Source of the DNA: a virus
Virus record (IMG/VR): IMGVR_UViG_3300023240_001391
Span: 16,554 to 80,553 of that record
Length of the DNA: 64,000 bases
Reading direction: 5' to 3' (one strand)
Shown here: one piece after another, positions 15,804 through 23,101 of the stretch
How positions within the stretch are numbered: the first letter of the stretch is position 1
Layout of the letters: each line of letters begins with the position of its first letter
The notes under the pieces: generated by a model
What the model saw: the letters and a program-made list of their open reading frames with translations, nothing else
Told to the model about the DNA's origin: nothing
Databases searched by the model: none
Program-made: the position numbers and the translations under genes

Positions 15804-15835
15804 TTAGGATATGATAGTAATTATGCGTATCTTAG
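15804..15835 (+). promoter_or_regulatory. Host-type promoter with shared leader
   Basis: The -33 TTAGG is at 15804 and the -7 TATCTTAG at 15828-15835, 19-nt gap. The leader is a shorter variant (TGTTGAGTGAGTGACTAACC). It drives the AAA+ ATPase operon. Confidence 0.8.
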
Positions 15836-15875
15836 TGGTGTTGAGTGAGTGACTAACCCTTTAAAGATATTAATT

Positions 15876-16001
15876 ATGATAGACTATAATTTACTAAATG
15901 ATGAAGATGATGATTTAACAATCAGTAAGTTTGAAGCGGCCACCGCAATTGGATTGGTGGTATTTTTTGTAGTAACGACAATATTAAATAACATAACATA
16001 A
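15876..16001 (+). CDS. Small membrane protein
   Basis: A 41-codon ATG ORF with a single C-terminal membrane helix (ATAIGLVVFFVVTTIL) after an acidic N-terminus. It is located between a promoter and the AAA+ ATPase gene, so probably co-transcribed with it. Confidence 0.5.
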   Translation: MIDYNLLNDEDDDLTISKFEAATAIGLVVFFVVTTILNNIT

Positions 16002-16020
16002 CCCAATTAAAAATTTAATT

Positions 16021-17346
16021 ATGAAATCACAAAGATTTGTTTATTTAAAAGCAGTACGTGAAAATGATATCATCTATTTGGTAGATGAGGTCGGTCACCA
16101 ATACAACGTTCCTATTATCAATGAATTTGGTAGTAAGGAATATAAACGTGCAGTAGCAGCTGTTAATTCTCCTGATCGGTTCTGTATTAAGGCCCGATGT
16201 AAAGGTACACTATCCAGCGGCGAATTGACATTTGGTAAATTTCCAGCAGCCAAGTATACTGAGTGTAATGTAGTTTCCAATTTTGATTTACCAGCAGGTG
16301 GACTTGATCAATATTTGGTTGGTGAAAAGGTAGTTGAAACCGATGAAGTGGAAACACCAACAGAACCAATAGTAACTACAGCAGTAGGTGTTGGTGAAGA
16401 TGTATTAGGATTCATTCATAATGAAGCTAGCAAATTGAAACCCGAAATGCTTTTCATCGATGAACTGAAATGGAAATACCTGATAAGAAATATTATCAGA
16501 GGTAAGAACATTATGATGACTGGCCCCGCAGGTAGTGGTAAGACAATGGCAGCAAAGGCAGCGGCATCAGCAATCGAGGGGTATAACACTGAAATCTTTA
16601 ACTTAGGTTCGACACAAGACCCACGAGCGACTCTAATTGGTAATACCCAATTTGAAGCTAAGACAGGAACCGTCTTTAACCAATCACCATTTGTTAAAGC
16701 AATTCAACGACCTAATACAGTAATCGTATTGGATGAGTTGAGTAGAGCACATCCAGAAGCTCACAATATTCTGATGACAGTATTGGATCAAGAACAAAGA
16801 TACCTTCGATTGGATGAGGCACCTGATGCACCAATCATCAATGTAGCAGATGGTGTATCATTCATCGCATCAGCAAACATTGGTAATGAGTATACTGCCA
16901 CTCGACAAATCGATGCAGCACTACGAGATCGTTTCACAGTAATCGAAATGGAAACGTTGACCGCAGCAGAGGAAACGGCACTACTCAAAATGATCTACCC
17001 TGATGTTAGAGTTAAGACATTAGAATCGATTGGTGAGATAACCAGTATGACTAGAGCAGAGGTTAAAAAAGAATCAGCTAAGTTATCATCAGGTCTATCA
17101 ACTAGAACAGCAGTAGAGATAGGTAGTCTAATCTCAGATGGGTTTACTTTAGAAGAAGCAGCAACCATCACAATATATCCAGAGTACGAAGATGTAGGTG
17201 GGGCAGAGATGAGTGAGCGAGTATACATTAAGCAATATGTTCAAAAGTTTATTGAGGCAGATGAAGAAGATCTATTCGCAATAGGTGAGGGGTATGCAGT
17301 TAAATCACCATCAGTAGATGCGGGTAATCTTAATAATCCTTTTTAA
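16021..17346 (+). CDS. MoxR-like AAA+ ATPase
   Basis: A 441-residue protein. An N-terminal domain of about 120 residues with no recognised fold precedes an AAA+ core: Walker A GPAGSGKT (168-175), Walker B VIVLDEL (234-240), sensor 1 ASANIG (284-289) and arginine finger LRDRF (301-305). The core is closest to the MoxR/CbbQ/NorQ clade, which remodels partner proteins and normally works with a VWA-domain protein. No VWA gene is visible nearby, so the partner is elsewhere in the phage or in the host. It has the highest GC and strongest expression signals of this region. Confidence 0.85.
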   Translation: MKSQRFVYLKAVRENDIIYLVDEVGHQYNVPIINEFGSKEYKRAVAAVNSPDRFCIKARCKGTLSSGELTFGKFPAAKYTECNVVSNFDLPAGGLDQYLVGEKVVETDEVETPTEPIVTTAVGVGEDVLGFIHNEASKLKPEMLFIDELKWKYLIRNIIRGKNIMMTGPAGSGKTMAAKAAASAIEGYNTEIFNLGSTQDPRATLIGNTQFEAKTGTVFNQSPFVKAIQRPNTVIVLDELSRAHPEAHNILMTVLDQEQRYLRLDEAPDAPIINVADGVSFIASANIGNEYTATRQIDAALRDRFTVIEMETLTAAEETALLKMIYPDVRVKTLESIGEITSMTRAEVKKESAKLSSGLSTRTAVEIGSLISDGFTLEEAATITIYPEYEDVGGAEMSERVYIKQYVQKFIEADEEDLFAIGEGYAVKSPSVDAGNLNNPF

Positions 17347-17600
17347 TTATTATAATATTACAATTGGGTTGTGATAAATAACGTAGGTGCCACTCCCCCC
17401 AGTAAGTAAGGGGGGGGCGGCATTAACGTGTAACCAAAGAAAAAAAGACGCGAACCAAATCGGGCATTATCGACCCCCGTTGTGAGGCTACTTTTTCTCC
17501 CTAGGTAAAACCCTTCTGTAAAGCTTGTGTATCACACAAGCAGTATTTAATTAACAAGCAGAAGCCTTAAAAATAGCCTAAACTAGCTTTTGTTTTTATA
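17347..17600. other. Intergenic region with strong hairpins
   Basis: No ORF. CCCCCC at 17394-17399 faces a run of eight G at 17410-17417, extended outwards by GTGCC/GGCAT. A second perfect hairpin GCTTGTGT-atc-ACACAAGC lies at about 17523-17541. The first may terminate the AAA+ operon, although it lacks a T run. The region marks the border between phage-style spacers to the left and the cassette-like block to the right. Confidence 0.5.
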
Positions 17601-17604
17601 TTTT

Positions 17605-17785
17605 GTTAGGCACAGTTTATTATGGACTACGAAGAAAGAGCAGAACACGAAATTGAACTGATAGAACAAGACGAAACATTAAGTGAAAAGAAAAAGTCTC
17701 AAGCAATAGAAGATGTTATACAAGAACTCCGAGAAGAACTCGAAGACCATAAAAACGGTAGGTAATAATTTTTATTGTGCCTAAC
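17605..17785 (+). mobile_element. Integron-like gene cassette 1
   Basis: GTTAGGCACA at 17605-17614 is the exact reverse complement of TGTGCCTAAC at 17776-17785. The two flank one small ORF. Matching ends of one unit with a GTT core are the signature of a free integron cassette (own R' half at the start, own R'' half at the end). GTTAGGC fits the GTTRRRY consensus. Confidence 0.55.
17622..17765 (+). CDS. Small acidic helical protein
   Basis: A 47-codon ATG ORF inside cassette 1. The product MDYEERAEHEIELIEQDETL... is almost entirely charged and helical, and ends in a coiled-coil-like segment (IEDVIQELREELED). Similar short proteins occur in many phages (from memory); function unknown. Confidence 0.65.
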   Translation: MDYEERAEHEIELIEQDETLSEKKKSQAIEDVIQELREELEDHKNGR

Positions 17786-17799
17786 ATAAAATAACAGAT

Positions 17800-18084
17800 A
17801 TGAAAAATAGTAATTTAGCATTATACGGAATACAGTCAAATATGGTAGGAGCAGAAACCTACGCACAAGCTGGCGACTTTGAGTTGTCTACGAAAATACA
17901 TATCGTTGATGTCTTATTAGCCAACGGAAGTCATTTACATATAGAATGTAATACTGAGGCACAAGCTAGAAGTATCTTGTCGACTTTATACTACTACTCT
18001 GTTAACGGTAATGATAACAACGTTGTAGAATTTGACTTTGACTTTACATTAAACTACTTGCCGATTGAACTTGCACTCAAATAA
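17800..18084 (+). CDS. Hypothetical protein
   Basis: A 94-residue soluble protein of mixed alpha/beta character. It begins 14 bases after the end of cassette 1. No family recognised. Confidence 0.7.
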   Translation: MKNSNLALYGIQSNMVGAETYAQAGDFELSTKIHIVDVLLANGSHLHIECNTEAQARSILSTLYYYSVNGNDNNVVEFDFDFTLNYLPIELALK

Positions 18085-18112
18085 ACAAATAAACACAATA
18101 AATTTTTAAGAT

Positions 18113-18250
18113 ATGGAAGAATTGCTATTAAAGAATCAATTAGTTATAATGGAAGCTATGGTTAAGAATAGATTCAATCAAGACAAAGATGGATTGATAA
18201 AACAGATTAAAATAATAAAAGAATTCTTAATTAATATTGAACAAATTTGA
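18113..18250 (+). CDS. Small helical protein
   Basis: A 45-codon ATG ORF, product MEELLLKNQLVIMEAMVKNR..., a single amphipathic helix pattern. It is separated from its neighbours by short spacers, which supports it as a real gene. Confidence 0.5.
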   Translation: MEELLLKNQLVIMEAMVKNRFNQDKDGLIKQIKIIKEFLINIEQI

Positions 18251-18253
18251 ATT

Positions 18254-18421
18254 ATGGGTAAAATGACAAAAATGACAAAAATTGATGCGGCAATAAGAGA
18301 TACCACATTATATTTTAGGAGAGCAGAAGAGAGTATAATGTTGCTAATGAGAGAGAAGAAAGTTTTACAAGAAAGGCTTAGTGCTCTTGAAGAGATAAAA
18401 GATAGCGACCAATATGAATAA
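18254..18421 (+). CDS. Small coiled-coil protein
   Basis: A 55-codon ATG ORF starting 3 bases after the previous stop. The product is helical with heptad-like Leu/Met positions (ESIMLLMREKKVLQERLSAL). No family recognised. Confidence 0.5.
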   Translation: MGKMTKMTKIDAAIRDTTLYFRRAEESIMLLMREKKVLQERLSALEEIKDSDQYE

Positions 18422-18465
18422 TTTTTTTGTAACTTTAACGGATTGAATAATAACAAAACTTAATT

Positions 18466-18873
18466 ATGAAATTACACGAAATTATTGAAGTACACGACAA
18501 ACCTTATTTTAGAAAAATGAGAGTAGAGAGTGGATTTATGTACAATTTTTGGGATGTAGAAAAGGATGACTACCAACAAGAATGGACTTTTGTGCCATAC
18601 TCAAGCGAACTGGTTAAAAATTTCGAACACCGCATAGATACAACGGTAGGACTTTGGGCAACCGATGGGCCTGATTTAATCACAACTAAAAATACGAGAG
18701 AAGAATCAATAAAATGGTGGGATAGTTTAGGTTCAAACCCATTACTAGGGTTAATTGAAAAAGGTGAATTAACTACTAAGTATTTTGGCCCTGATAGAAT
18801 CCCTGAATTATTAACTGGAAGAGAAATTGAAAAAATGTACGTATCTGAAAATGAAGATGACGTATATGTGTAG
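18466..18873 (+). CDS. Hypothetical protein
   Basis: A 135-residue protein rich in Trp and acidic residues. No membrane segment or known motif. It is followed by TTTTTACCCGACTAAATAAA, a 20-base sequence that recurs exactly before the gene at 19397. Confidence 0.7.
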   Translation: MKLHEIIEVHDKPYFRKMRVESGFMYNFWDVEKDDYQQEWTFVPYSSELVKNFEHRIDTTVGLWATDGPDLITTKNTREESIKWWDSLGSNPLLGLIEKGELTTKYFGPDRIPELLTGREIEKMYVSENEDDVYV

Positions 18874-18893
18874 TTTTTACCCGACTAAATAAA
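18874..18893 (+). repeat. 20-base direct repeat, copy 1
   Basis: TTTTTACCCGACTAAATAAA lies directly after one gene and before the next. An identical copy is at 19366-19385. It may be a leftover of gene duplication or a boundary element of the small-gene block. Confidence 0.8.
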
Positions 18894-18901
18894 ACCGAAT
18901 T

Positions 18902-19210
18902 ATGGAAGAATTATTAAAAAAAATAGGGCAGTTGCAGTATGAAATCAGTATATTAGATATTGATGAAGAGACATTAACAGGTGTTGATATTAGAACAGAA
19001 GAATTAAAAGAGATGATAATCCAAGGGCAAGCATTACCTATAGATAGTGTTAACGTTTCGTTTGAATACGAAATGTTTATAAATGATAAAGGAACACCAT
19101 TTGAAATGAACACTTGGATACCAATATCCAACGATAGAATTAAGGATGTTAGCAGGATAGATGAATACATTGAAAACGGTTTATTAAGAAAAATAGTTAA
19201 TAAACGCTAA
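18902..19210 (+). CDS. Hypothetical protein
   Basis: A 102-residue acidic protein with a helical N-terminus (MEELLKKIGQLQYEISIL). Ends CGCTAACGATTGGGCTATG, one of the recurring junction sequences of this block. No family recognised. Confidence 0.7.
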   Translation: MEELLKKIGQLQYEISILDIDEETLTGVDIRTEELKEMIIQGQALPIDSVNVSFEYEMFINDKGTPFEMNTWIPISNDRIKDVSRIDEYIENGLLRKIVNKR

Positions 19211-19242
19211 CGATTGGGCTATGAATTTTAAAAAATACGGTT

Positions 19243-19365
19243 ATGGAAACTAAATATTATATAGCGATTGGACTTTTATTAATATCGATGGTGCTAACTT
19301 TTTTTGTACCGCTTTGGTTTGAATTAAGAGAGCACAAAAAGTGGATGAAAAGGAACGATTTTTAA
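19243..19365 (+). CDS. Small membrane protein
   Basis: A 40-codon ATG ORF. One membrane helix (YYIAIGLLLISMVLTFFVPL) with a basic cytoplasmic tail (REHKKWMKRNDF). It lies between a junction motif and the second copy of the 20-base repeat. Confidence 0.55.
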   Translation: METKYYIAIGLLLISMVLTFFVPLWFELREHKKWMKRNDF

Positions 19366-19385
19366 TTTTTACCCGACTAAATAAA
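19366..19385 (+). repeat. 20-base direct repeat, copy 2
   Basis: Identical to 18874-18893, again placed between a stop codon and the next start. Confidence 0.8.
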
Positions 19386-19396
19386 TAACTAAACAA

Positions 19397-19669
19397 ATGG
19401 TAGCAATAGAGTATTTTGATAGATATAGTAGCACAGCAAATGAGCCCGATATAATGGGTAGATGGGCAAGAACGGCCATCTATAAAAACATCAGAATAGC
19501 TTGGATAAGTAGAATAGAAAATAAAGATGAAATTATTTTTAGTGTTTCTTGCCATTTCCCAACAATGCAGAACGATACAGCAAACGAACATAAACTATGT
19601 TTTAGTTTGGATGAAGCAAAAGAGTTTGTACAAGATCGCTGGGAATGGTTCTTAAATGAGGTTTCTTAA
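19397..19669 (+). CDS. Hypothetical protein
   Basis: A 90-residue protein ending in a Trp-rich helix (EAKEFVQDRWEWFLNEV). It looks like a compact alpha/beta protein. It is followed by AAACGTTAAGGCTATG, a recurring junction motif. Confidence 0.7.
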   Translation: MVAIEYFDRYSSTANEPDIMGRWARTAIYKNIRIAWISRIENKDEIIFSVSCHFPTMQNDTANEHKLCFSLDEAKEFVQDRWEWFLNEVS

Positions 19670-19709
19670 ACGTTAAGGCTATGTGTAGTGCCAAAATTTT
19701 AAAATAAAA

Positions 19710-19741
19710 TTAGGTAGTTCAACATATTATTCGTATATTTA
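19710..19741 (+). promoter_or_regulatory. Host-type promoter of a non-coding RNA
   Basis: The -33 TTAGG is at 19710 and the -7 TATATTTA at 19734-19741, 19-nt gap. No ORF of more than a few codons follows for about 600 bases; the structured RNA at 19746 begins right behind it. Confidence 0.75.
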
Positions 19742-19745
19742 CAAG

Positions 19746-20112
19746 ATGTATAGAAGTCGGCAGCGAATCGACTAATACATTACAGACATTCTTGTACGTC
19801 CAATAGCCTTTGTGCTGTATCGCTCGGAATGTTTAATTGAAAGCCGCTAGAGAGGGTTCTTAGAAAGCGGCACGGGTTTGCGAAAGGAACGCCCACTAAG
19901 AAGGTTTATTACACAACCTATAGAGTTCTGAGCATCGGATTGTAATTAAACGAAGCACCTAATAACGAAGGCTCAATGAAGGTTAAGCATATCGTTTAAA
20001 GGTATCGCCCTACGTAGTTTCGCAACGAACTTCTTAGGGATTGCTATACCTTTAACTCAGGTCTAAATCAGGTATAGCATAGTATTTAAAGTGTACACTA
20101 ACTAGTTTTTCT
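19746..20112 (+). ncRNA. Large structured RNA with pseudoknot and alternative stems
   Basis: About 370 nt without an ORF, behind its own promoter. Stems seen: ATGTAT 19746/ATACAT 19775 enclosing GTCG/CGAC; ACATTC 19786/GAATGT 19827; GTTTAATT 19831/AATTAAAC 19944; and GCCGCT 19843/AGCGGC 19866. The loop of the last holds TTCTTAG 19857, which pairs with CTAAGAA 19896 (pseudoknot). Near the 3' end AAAGGTAT 19998 pairs with ATACCTTT 20046. GCTATACC 20043 can instead pair with GGTATAGC 20071, so two exclusive folds exist. I do not recognise a known family; it is neither tmRNA nor RNase P. Confidence 0.7.
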
Positions 20113-20344
20113 TTAGATTGGGTGGTAATTGTAAAAAATTACAACAATAAACTTGTGTAGTATAATTTAATTGATTACATTGGTCAAAGATAAGGGGGAA
20201 ACTTAACCCAATAGTGAATTAAATTAAATAAAACGGTTTGGCTATGATGTCGGTTTTTATTTTTCTTAAAAACTGCATTATAGGTGGTGTTATACCCTGT
20301 TTTTGAGCGTTGGATAAAATAATTTACAGAAAAGTGTATTTTTA
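20113..20344. other. Intergenic region
   Basis: No ORF. It contains a weak hairpin (GTAATT-gtaaaa-AATTAC near 20125), a junction motif AAACGGTTTGGCTATG, and GTTATACCCT (20289), which is the left end of cassette 2. Confidence 0.5.
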
Positions 20345-20376
20345 TTTGGTGGTTAATACAGAATGCTGTATATTTG
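20345..20376 (+). promoter_or_regulatory. Host-type promoter
   Basis: The -33 TTTGG is at 20345 and a perfect -7 TATATTTG at 20369-20376, 19-nt gap. Lies within cassette 2 and drives its two genes. Confidence 0.8.
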
Positions 20377-20404
20377 TAGTATAATAATTAAAACAAAAGA
20401 AATT

Positions 20405-20602
20405 ATGACAACCCAAGAAATGAACAACAAGGTAATAGTAAGAGCAAAAGAACTTTTAACAATACCACAAGTGCAAAAAGAATACCAATCAAAAGAAAAT
20501 GAAGCAGAAGCAAAAGATTGGATTTTACACCAAGCACTAATAACTCTTATGTATTCTCACGAAGAAAGAATGGAGATGCTAAAGAAAAAACAAGCAGCAT
20601 AA
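20405..20602 (+). CDS. Hypothetical helical protein
   Basis: 65 residues from the ATG at 20405, which follows a promoter; an upstream start would overlap the -7 box. Helical and charged (MNNKVIVRAKELLTIPQVQK). The stop shares a base with the next ATG, so the two genes are translationally coupled, possibly as a two-component pair. Confidence 0.65.
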   Translation: MTTQEMNNKVIVRAKELLTIPQVQKEYQSKENEAEAKDWILHQALITLMYSHEERMEMLKKKQAA

Positions 20603-20760
20603 TGAGCAAAGACCTAATAAAATGGAGTGAACTGAGCCGCAAATTAAGCGGTTCAGACAACTCTATACGACATAATAAAATACCTAAAAAGTATGAACGC
20701 AAAGTAAATCGTTTACTGTGGATTCTCGATTTGTGGGAGCGTTGGGCAAATAGGGTATAA
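20602..20760 (+). CDS. Small basic protein, possibly DNA-binding
   Basis: A 52-residue product: KWSELSRKLSGSDNSIRHNK, then IPKKYERKV and LLWILDLWERW. The first part reads like a small helix-turn-helix (W-SELSRxLSGS-xxIRxNxIPKKY) seen in Bacteroidetes mobile DNA (from memory). Coupled to the preceding gene; an autoregulator of the cassette promoter is possible. Confidence 0.6.
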   Translation: MSKDLIKWSELSRKLSGSDNSIRHNKIPKKYERKVNRLLWILDLWERWANRV

Positions 20761-20761
20761 C

Positions 20762-20879
20762 GTTTAGTATATGGTTTTGTAAGCCATAGCAGAAATTTAC
20801 AATTGAAAAAGAATATTAATTGGCTTATAAACTATATACAGTGTTATAGTGAGTTTTTAAGTCATAAAATAACACAATA
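20762..20879. other. Cassette junction sequence
   Basis: A 118-base spacer reading CGTTTAGTATATGG ... AACTATATACAGTGTTATAG. Its two halves are partly complementary (GTATATGGTTT with AACTATATAC), giving the imperfect palindrome expected of an attC-like site between two cassettes. Confidence 0.45.
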
Positions 20880-21039
20880 ATGAAAACACATAAAGTAATT
20901 GACGTAACAACAATAAATGAAAACTCCTTATTTTACGGAACGATAGGGGAGTGTTATGAATGGAAAGTTGAGCAAGGATTTGGGTACAAAGTATTGCCAT
21001 TATCAAAAGAGGAGAAATCTTTAGCTAATTCACTATAAC
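20843..21039 (+). mobile_element. Integron-like gene cassette 3
   Basis: GTTATAGTG at 20843-20851 is the exact reverse complement of CACTATAAC at 21031-21039. The unit contains a single 52-codon gene whose stop lies in the right end. Confidence 0.5.
20880..21038 (+). CDS. Small hypothetical protein
   Basis: A 52-codon ATG ORF, the only gene of cassette 3 (MKTHKVIDVTTINENSLFYG...). Probably a small beta-rich protein. No family recognised. Confidence 0.6.
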   Translation: MKTHKVIDVTTINENSLFYGTIGECYEWKVEQGFGYKVLPLSKEEKSLANSL

Positions 21040-21104
21040 GTTTGGCTATGTGTGGAAACTATATCTTAATTATTGCTAATGCTAAGTATAAAACCAGTAA
21101 CGAC

Positions 21105-21380
21105 ATGAAGGAAAAAATTGATGAATTAATGGATAGGTTTGATGAAGGGAATATGTGTATAGATGACTTACACGGTGAGTTATTGGATTTATACAATGTT
21201 ACCCCTCGTTTTTTTGTGGCTTTGGTGTACCAAAATGTAGGGGCTACAATGTTAAGAACCTTAGTTACAAAATGTGACAACAAAGATGAGGCGTTAGGCA
21301 AAGCCATAAAATACTTTGCAGAAGAAACAAAAGGTTATGGCTTAGTAATGAAAACAGTTACTTCTCCAAATGGGGGGTAA
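21105..21380 (+). CDS. Hypothetical protein
   Basis: 91 residues from the ATG at 21105. An earlier in-frame ATG at 21048 lies in the recurring junction motif GGCTATGTGTGG and would add 19 residues, so the start is uncertain. Helical N-terminal part (MKEKIDELMDRFDEGN). No family recognised. Confidence 0.6.
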   Translation: MKEKIDELMDRFDEGNMCIDDLHGELLDLYNVTPRFFVALVYQNVGATMLRTLVTKCDNKDEALGKAIKYFAEETKGYGLVMKTVTSPNGG

Positions 21381-21459
21381 TGGTTTGGCTATGAATTGAA
21401 GCCAAGTAAAAATGTTCAATTCAATTACAAATCTTCATAGGCTTTTATTTATAGTCTGT

Positions 21460-21700
21460 GTTATAAAACGTTTTATTATGATTGCAAAAATTAAAAAGGA
21501 CTTAAAAAATAAAGGGTACAAGACACCTAAAGTAAAGTACAATAGATTGAATACTCATTCAATTTCTTATGAAGTTGCACTGAATGAAGCAGACAAATCA
21601 AGTGCTTGGGACGGACATTATTTTGTAGGAGAAGAGGGAACAGGAAATTCCAAAGAAGCAATGATTGAGGATTGGAACTCTTTTGTAAATGATTTATAAC
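21460..21700 (+). mobile_element. Integron-like gene cassette 4
   Basis: GTTATAAA at 21460-21467 is the exact reverse complement of TTTATAAC at 21693-21700, flanking one gene. The match is only 8 bases and AT-rich, so this is the weakest of the cassette calls. Confidence 0.4.
21478..21699 (+). CDS. Small hypothetical protein
   Basis: 73 residues from the ATG at 21478; the longer in-frame ORF would read through the junction sequence. Basic N-terminus (MIAKIKKDLKNKGYKTPKVK) and acidic C-terminus. Its stop lies in the right cassette end. Confidence 0.6.
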   Translation: MIAKIKKDLKNKGYKTPKVKYNRLNTHSISYEVALNEADKSSAWDGHYFVGEEGTGNSKEAMIEDWNSFVNDL

Positions 21701-21722
21701 GTTTAGGCTAAAAACAGTAAAG

Positions 21723-22043
21723 ATGAAGAACGAAATAAAAAACTTGATATATAAACACTTTGAACCTAAAGATGTGGGAATGGGAATTATAAATTGTATA
21801 CACGAAGATAAAGACGTTGATAAATTAGCAGAAAGCTTAGTTGATTTATTTTCTATACCCGTTGTTAGTAATTGGGTTGCGATCGAAAGTGATGAAAAAC
21901 CCAAAAGATTTACAGAAGTTATGGTTAAGTACACAAACGGAATAACGGCAATTGCCGTGTTTGATGGTGATGGGCGGTTTTATATCGAAAAAGATGACAG
22001 GGATATAACAGATATAGTTTTTGAATGGCATAATCTACCATAA
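21723..22043 (+). CDS. DUF551-like protein
   Basis: 106 residues. The C-terminal half (WVAIESDEKPKRFTEVMVKY ... FEWHNLP) matches the plan of DUF551 phage proteins, which begin W-I-P-x-x-E-x-P and end W-x-P-L-P after a short barrel. Their function is unknown. The N-terminal 50 residues form an added helical part. Confidence 0.6.
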   Translation: MKNEIKNLIYKHFEPKDVGMGIINCIHEDKDVDKLAESLVDLFSIPVVSNWVAIESDEKPKRFTEVMVKYTNGITAIAVFDGDGRFYIEKDDRDITDIVFEWHNLP

Positions 22044-22102
22044 TTACGGGTAATGGTTAAACTATGTTATAGGAATAATTTTACGGATTAAAAACTAAAA
22101 CA

Positions 22103-22171
22103 ATGGAAAGACTAATGATGATAATAGCAACACTTTGGCAGGAATTAAAAAAAGATTGGAAACGTTGGTAG
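22103..22171 (+). CDS. Possible micro-protein
   Basis: A 22-codon ATG ORF (MERLMMIIATLWQELKKDWK...), an amphipathic helix. Support is weak: only its position between a junction motif and a promoter. Confidence 0.25.
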   Translation: MERLMMIIATLWQELKKDWKRW

Positions 22172-22195
22172 CGTATGGGTTTATCCGTATATTAC
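22165..22195 (+). promoter_or_regulatory. Host-type promoter
   Basis: The -33 TTGG is at 22165 and the -7 TATATTAC at 22188-22195, 19-nt gap. The leader CTCTATAATGATTGATAACC is nearly the same as that of the 7.85 kb promoter. Confidence 0.65.
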
Positions 22196-22233
22196 CTCTA
22201 TAATGATTGATAACCACCTAACAATAAAAATAT

Positions 22234-22377
22234 ATGGATTTTAGAGTAGAATATAGACATAGAGGAATACTTGAATATGTACATTTATCTAGCTGTGAAA
22301 ATATAATGGATGCACTGCATAAATTCTATGAAGCACATGGAATAAGCACAGAGATTAATAAAATAGAACGTTGGTAA
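22234..22377 (+). CDS. Small hypothetical protein
   Basis: A 47-codon ATG ORF behind the 22.2 kb promoter (MDFRVEYRHRGILEYVHLSS...), probably a small alpha/beta protein. It is followed by a terminator/promoter element. Confidence 0.55.
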   Translation: MDFRVEYRHRGILEYVHLSSCENIMDALHKFYEAHGISTEINKIERW

Positions 22378-22394
22378 AAATTTATTAACAGTGA

Positions 22395-22419
22395 AGGTTG
22401 GTTTATCCAACTTTTTTTT
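22395..22419 (+). terminator. Terminator overlapping a promoter
   Basis: GTTGG at 22397 pairs with CCAAC at 22407 around a short loop and is followed by a run of T. The left stem arm is also the -33 box of the next promoter. Confidence 0.7.
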
Positions 22420-22428
22420 GTATATTAC
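22398..22428 (+). promoter_or_regulatory. Host-type promoter
   Basis: The -33 TTGG is at 22398 and the -7 TATATTAC at 22421-22428, 19-nt gap. It serves the genes from 22454 on with a ~20-base leader. Confidence 0.7.
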
Positions 22429-22453
22429 AACATAGAAAAAACACAATATCGAT

Positions 22454-22792
22454 ATGAAAGCAGAAATGTACCAAATACTATTTGATGTAGAAAATAAAAA
22501 CCTCACATCTGAACAAGCTCAAGTTCAGTTATGTGAGTTATTAAGTTTACTTAATACCGCCCATCTAAATTCCTATGACACTTATTCAGGCGATGCTTTA
22601 CATAAAATCCCGTTTGGACTTTATGAGATATTTTGGAAATCAGGGGGGTCATCCCTTGCAAGTGTTGGTAATATGCACGATGGTGTGAGGTGGATCGCAC
22701 CTAGTAACTGGACATCAGCGACTTCACCAACGGGTAGAATGGATAAACACGCAGATTCAATCGAGCGAATGGTTCTTTTGTATGGTACGTAA
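22454..22792 (+). CDS. Hypothetical protein
   Basis: A 112-residue protein with a helical first third (MKAEMYQILFDVENKNLT) and a Gly/Ser/Trp-rich remainder. The stop overlaps the next ATG. No family recognised. Confidence 0.7.
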   Translation: MKAEMYQILFDVENKNLTSEQAQVQLCELLSLLNTAHLNSYDTYSGDALHKIPFGLYEIFWKSGGSSLASVGNMHDGVRWIAPSNWTSATSPTGRMDKHADSIERMVLLYGT

Positions 22793-22926
22793 TGGTAATA
22801 GATAAAAACAAAGTAATAATAACACAACCAAGAATGTTATGTACGTGTTGCTATACAGAAAACTGCAAAGGTGAGTGCTGGATAACAATTAGATTTTATA
22901 GATGGATAATGCGGGTATTAAATTAA
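22792..22926 (+). CDS. Small cysteine-rich protein
   Basis: A 44-codon ORF overlapping the previous stop. Cysteines in MLCTCCYTENCKGECW suggest a small metal-binding knuckle, followed by a basic tail. No family recognised. Confidence 0.55.
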   Translation: MVIDKNKVIITQPRMLCTCCYTENCKGECWITIRFYRWIMRVLN

Positions 22927-22936
22927 AATATATAAA

Positions 22937-23101
22937 ATGGAATTAGAAGAACAACTTCAAATAGTAAAGGAATTACTTGAAGCAACACAAGAACTTCAGG
23001 GAGAGTACCAAGATGGTTGGGATAACAGTATTGAAGGGGGTGAAAGGCTTTTGGAGTACCTACAACACAAATTTGATTATGAAAACAATTGTTTAACATG
23101 A
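22937..23101 (+). CDS. Small helical protein
   Basis: A 54-codon ATG ORF, acidic coiled-coil-like N-terminus (LEEQLQIVKELLEATQEL). The stop overlaps the next ATG (ATGA). Confidence 0.6.
   Translation: MELEEQLQIVKELLEATQELQGEYQDGWDNSIEGGERLLEYLQHKFDYENNCLT

Larger units (their letters stand above)
20289..20761 (+). mobile_element. Integron-like gene cassette 2
   Basis: GTTATACCCT at 20289-20298 is the exact reverse complement of AGGGTATAAC at 20752-20761. The unit holds a promoter and two overlapping genes. The right end lies on the stop codon of the second gene, as is usual for integron cassettes. Confidence 0.5.

Noticed and set aside
19746-20112. tmRNA or RNase P RNA
   Set aside because: There is no acceptor/T-arm pair and no tag frame, and the RNase P core sequences are absent; the real tmRNA is at 41343.
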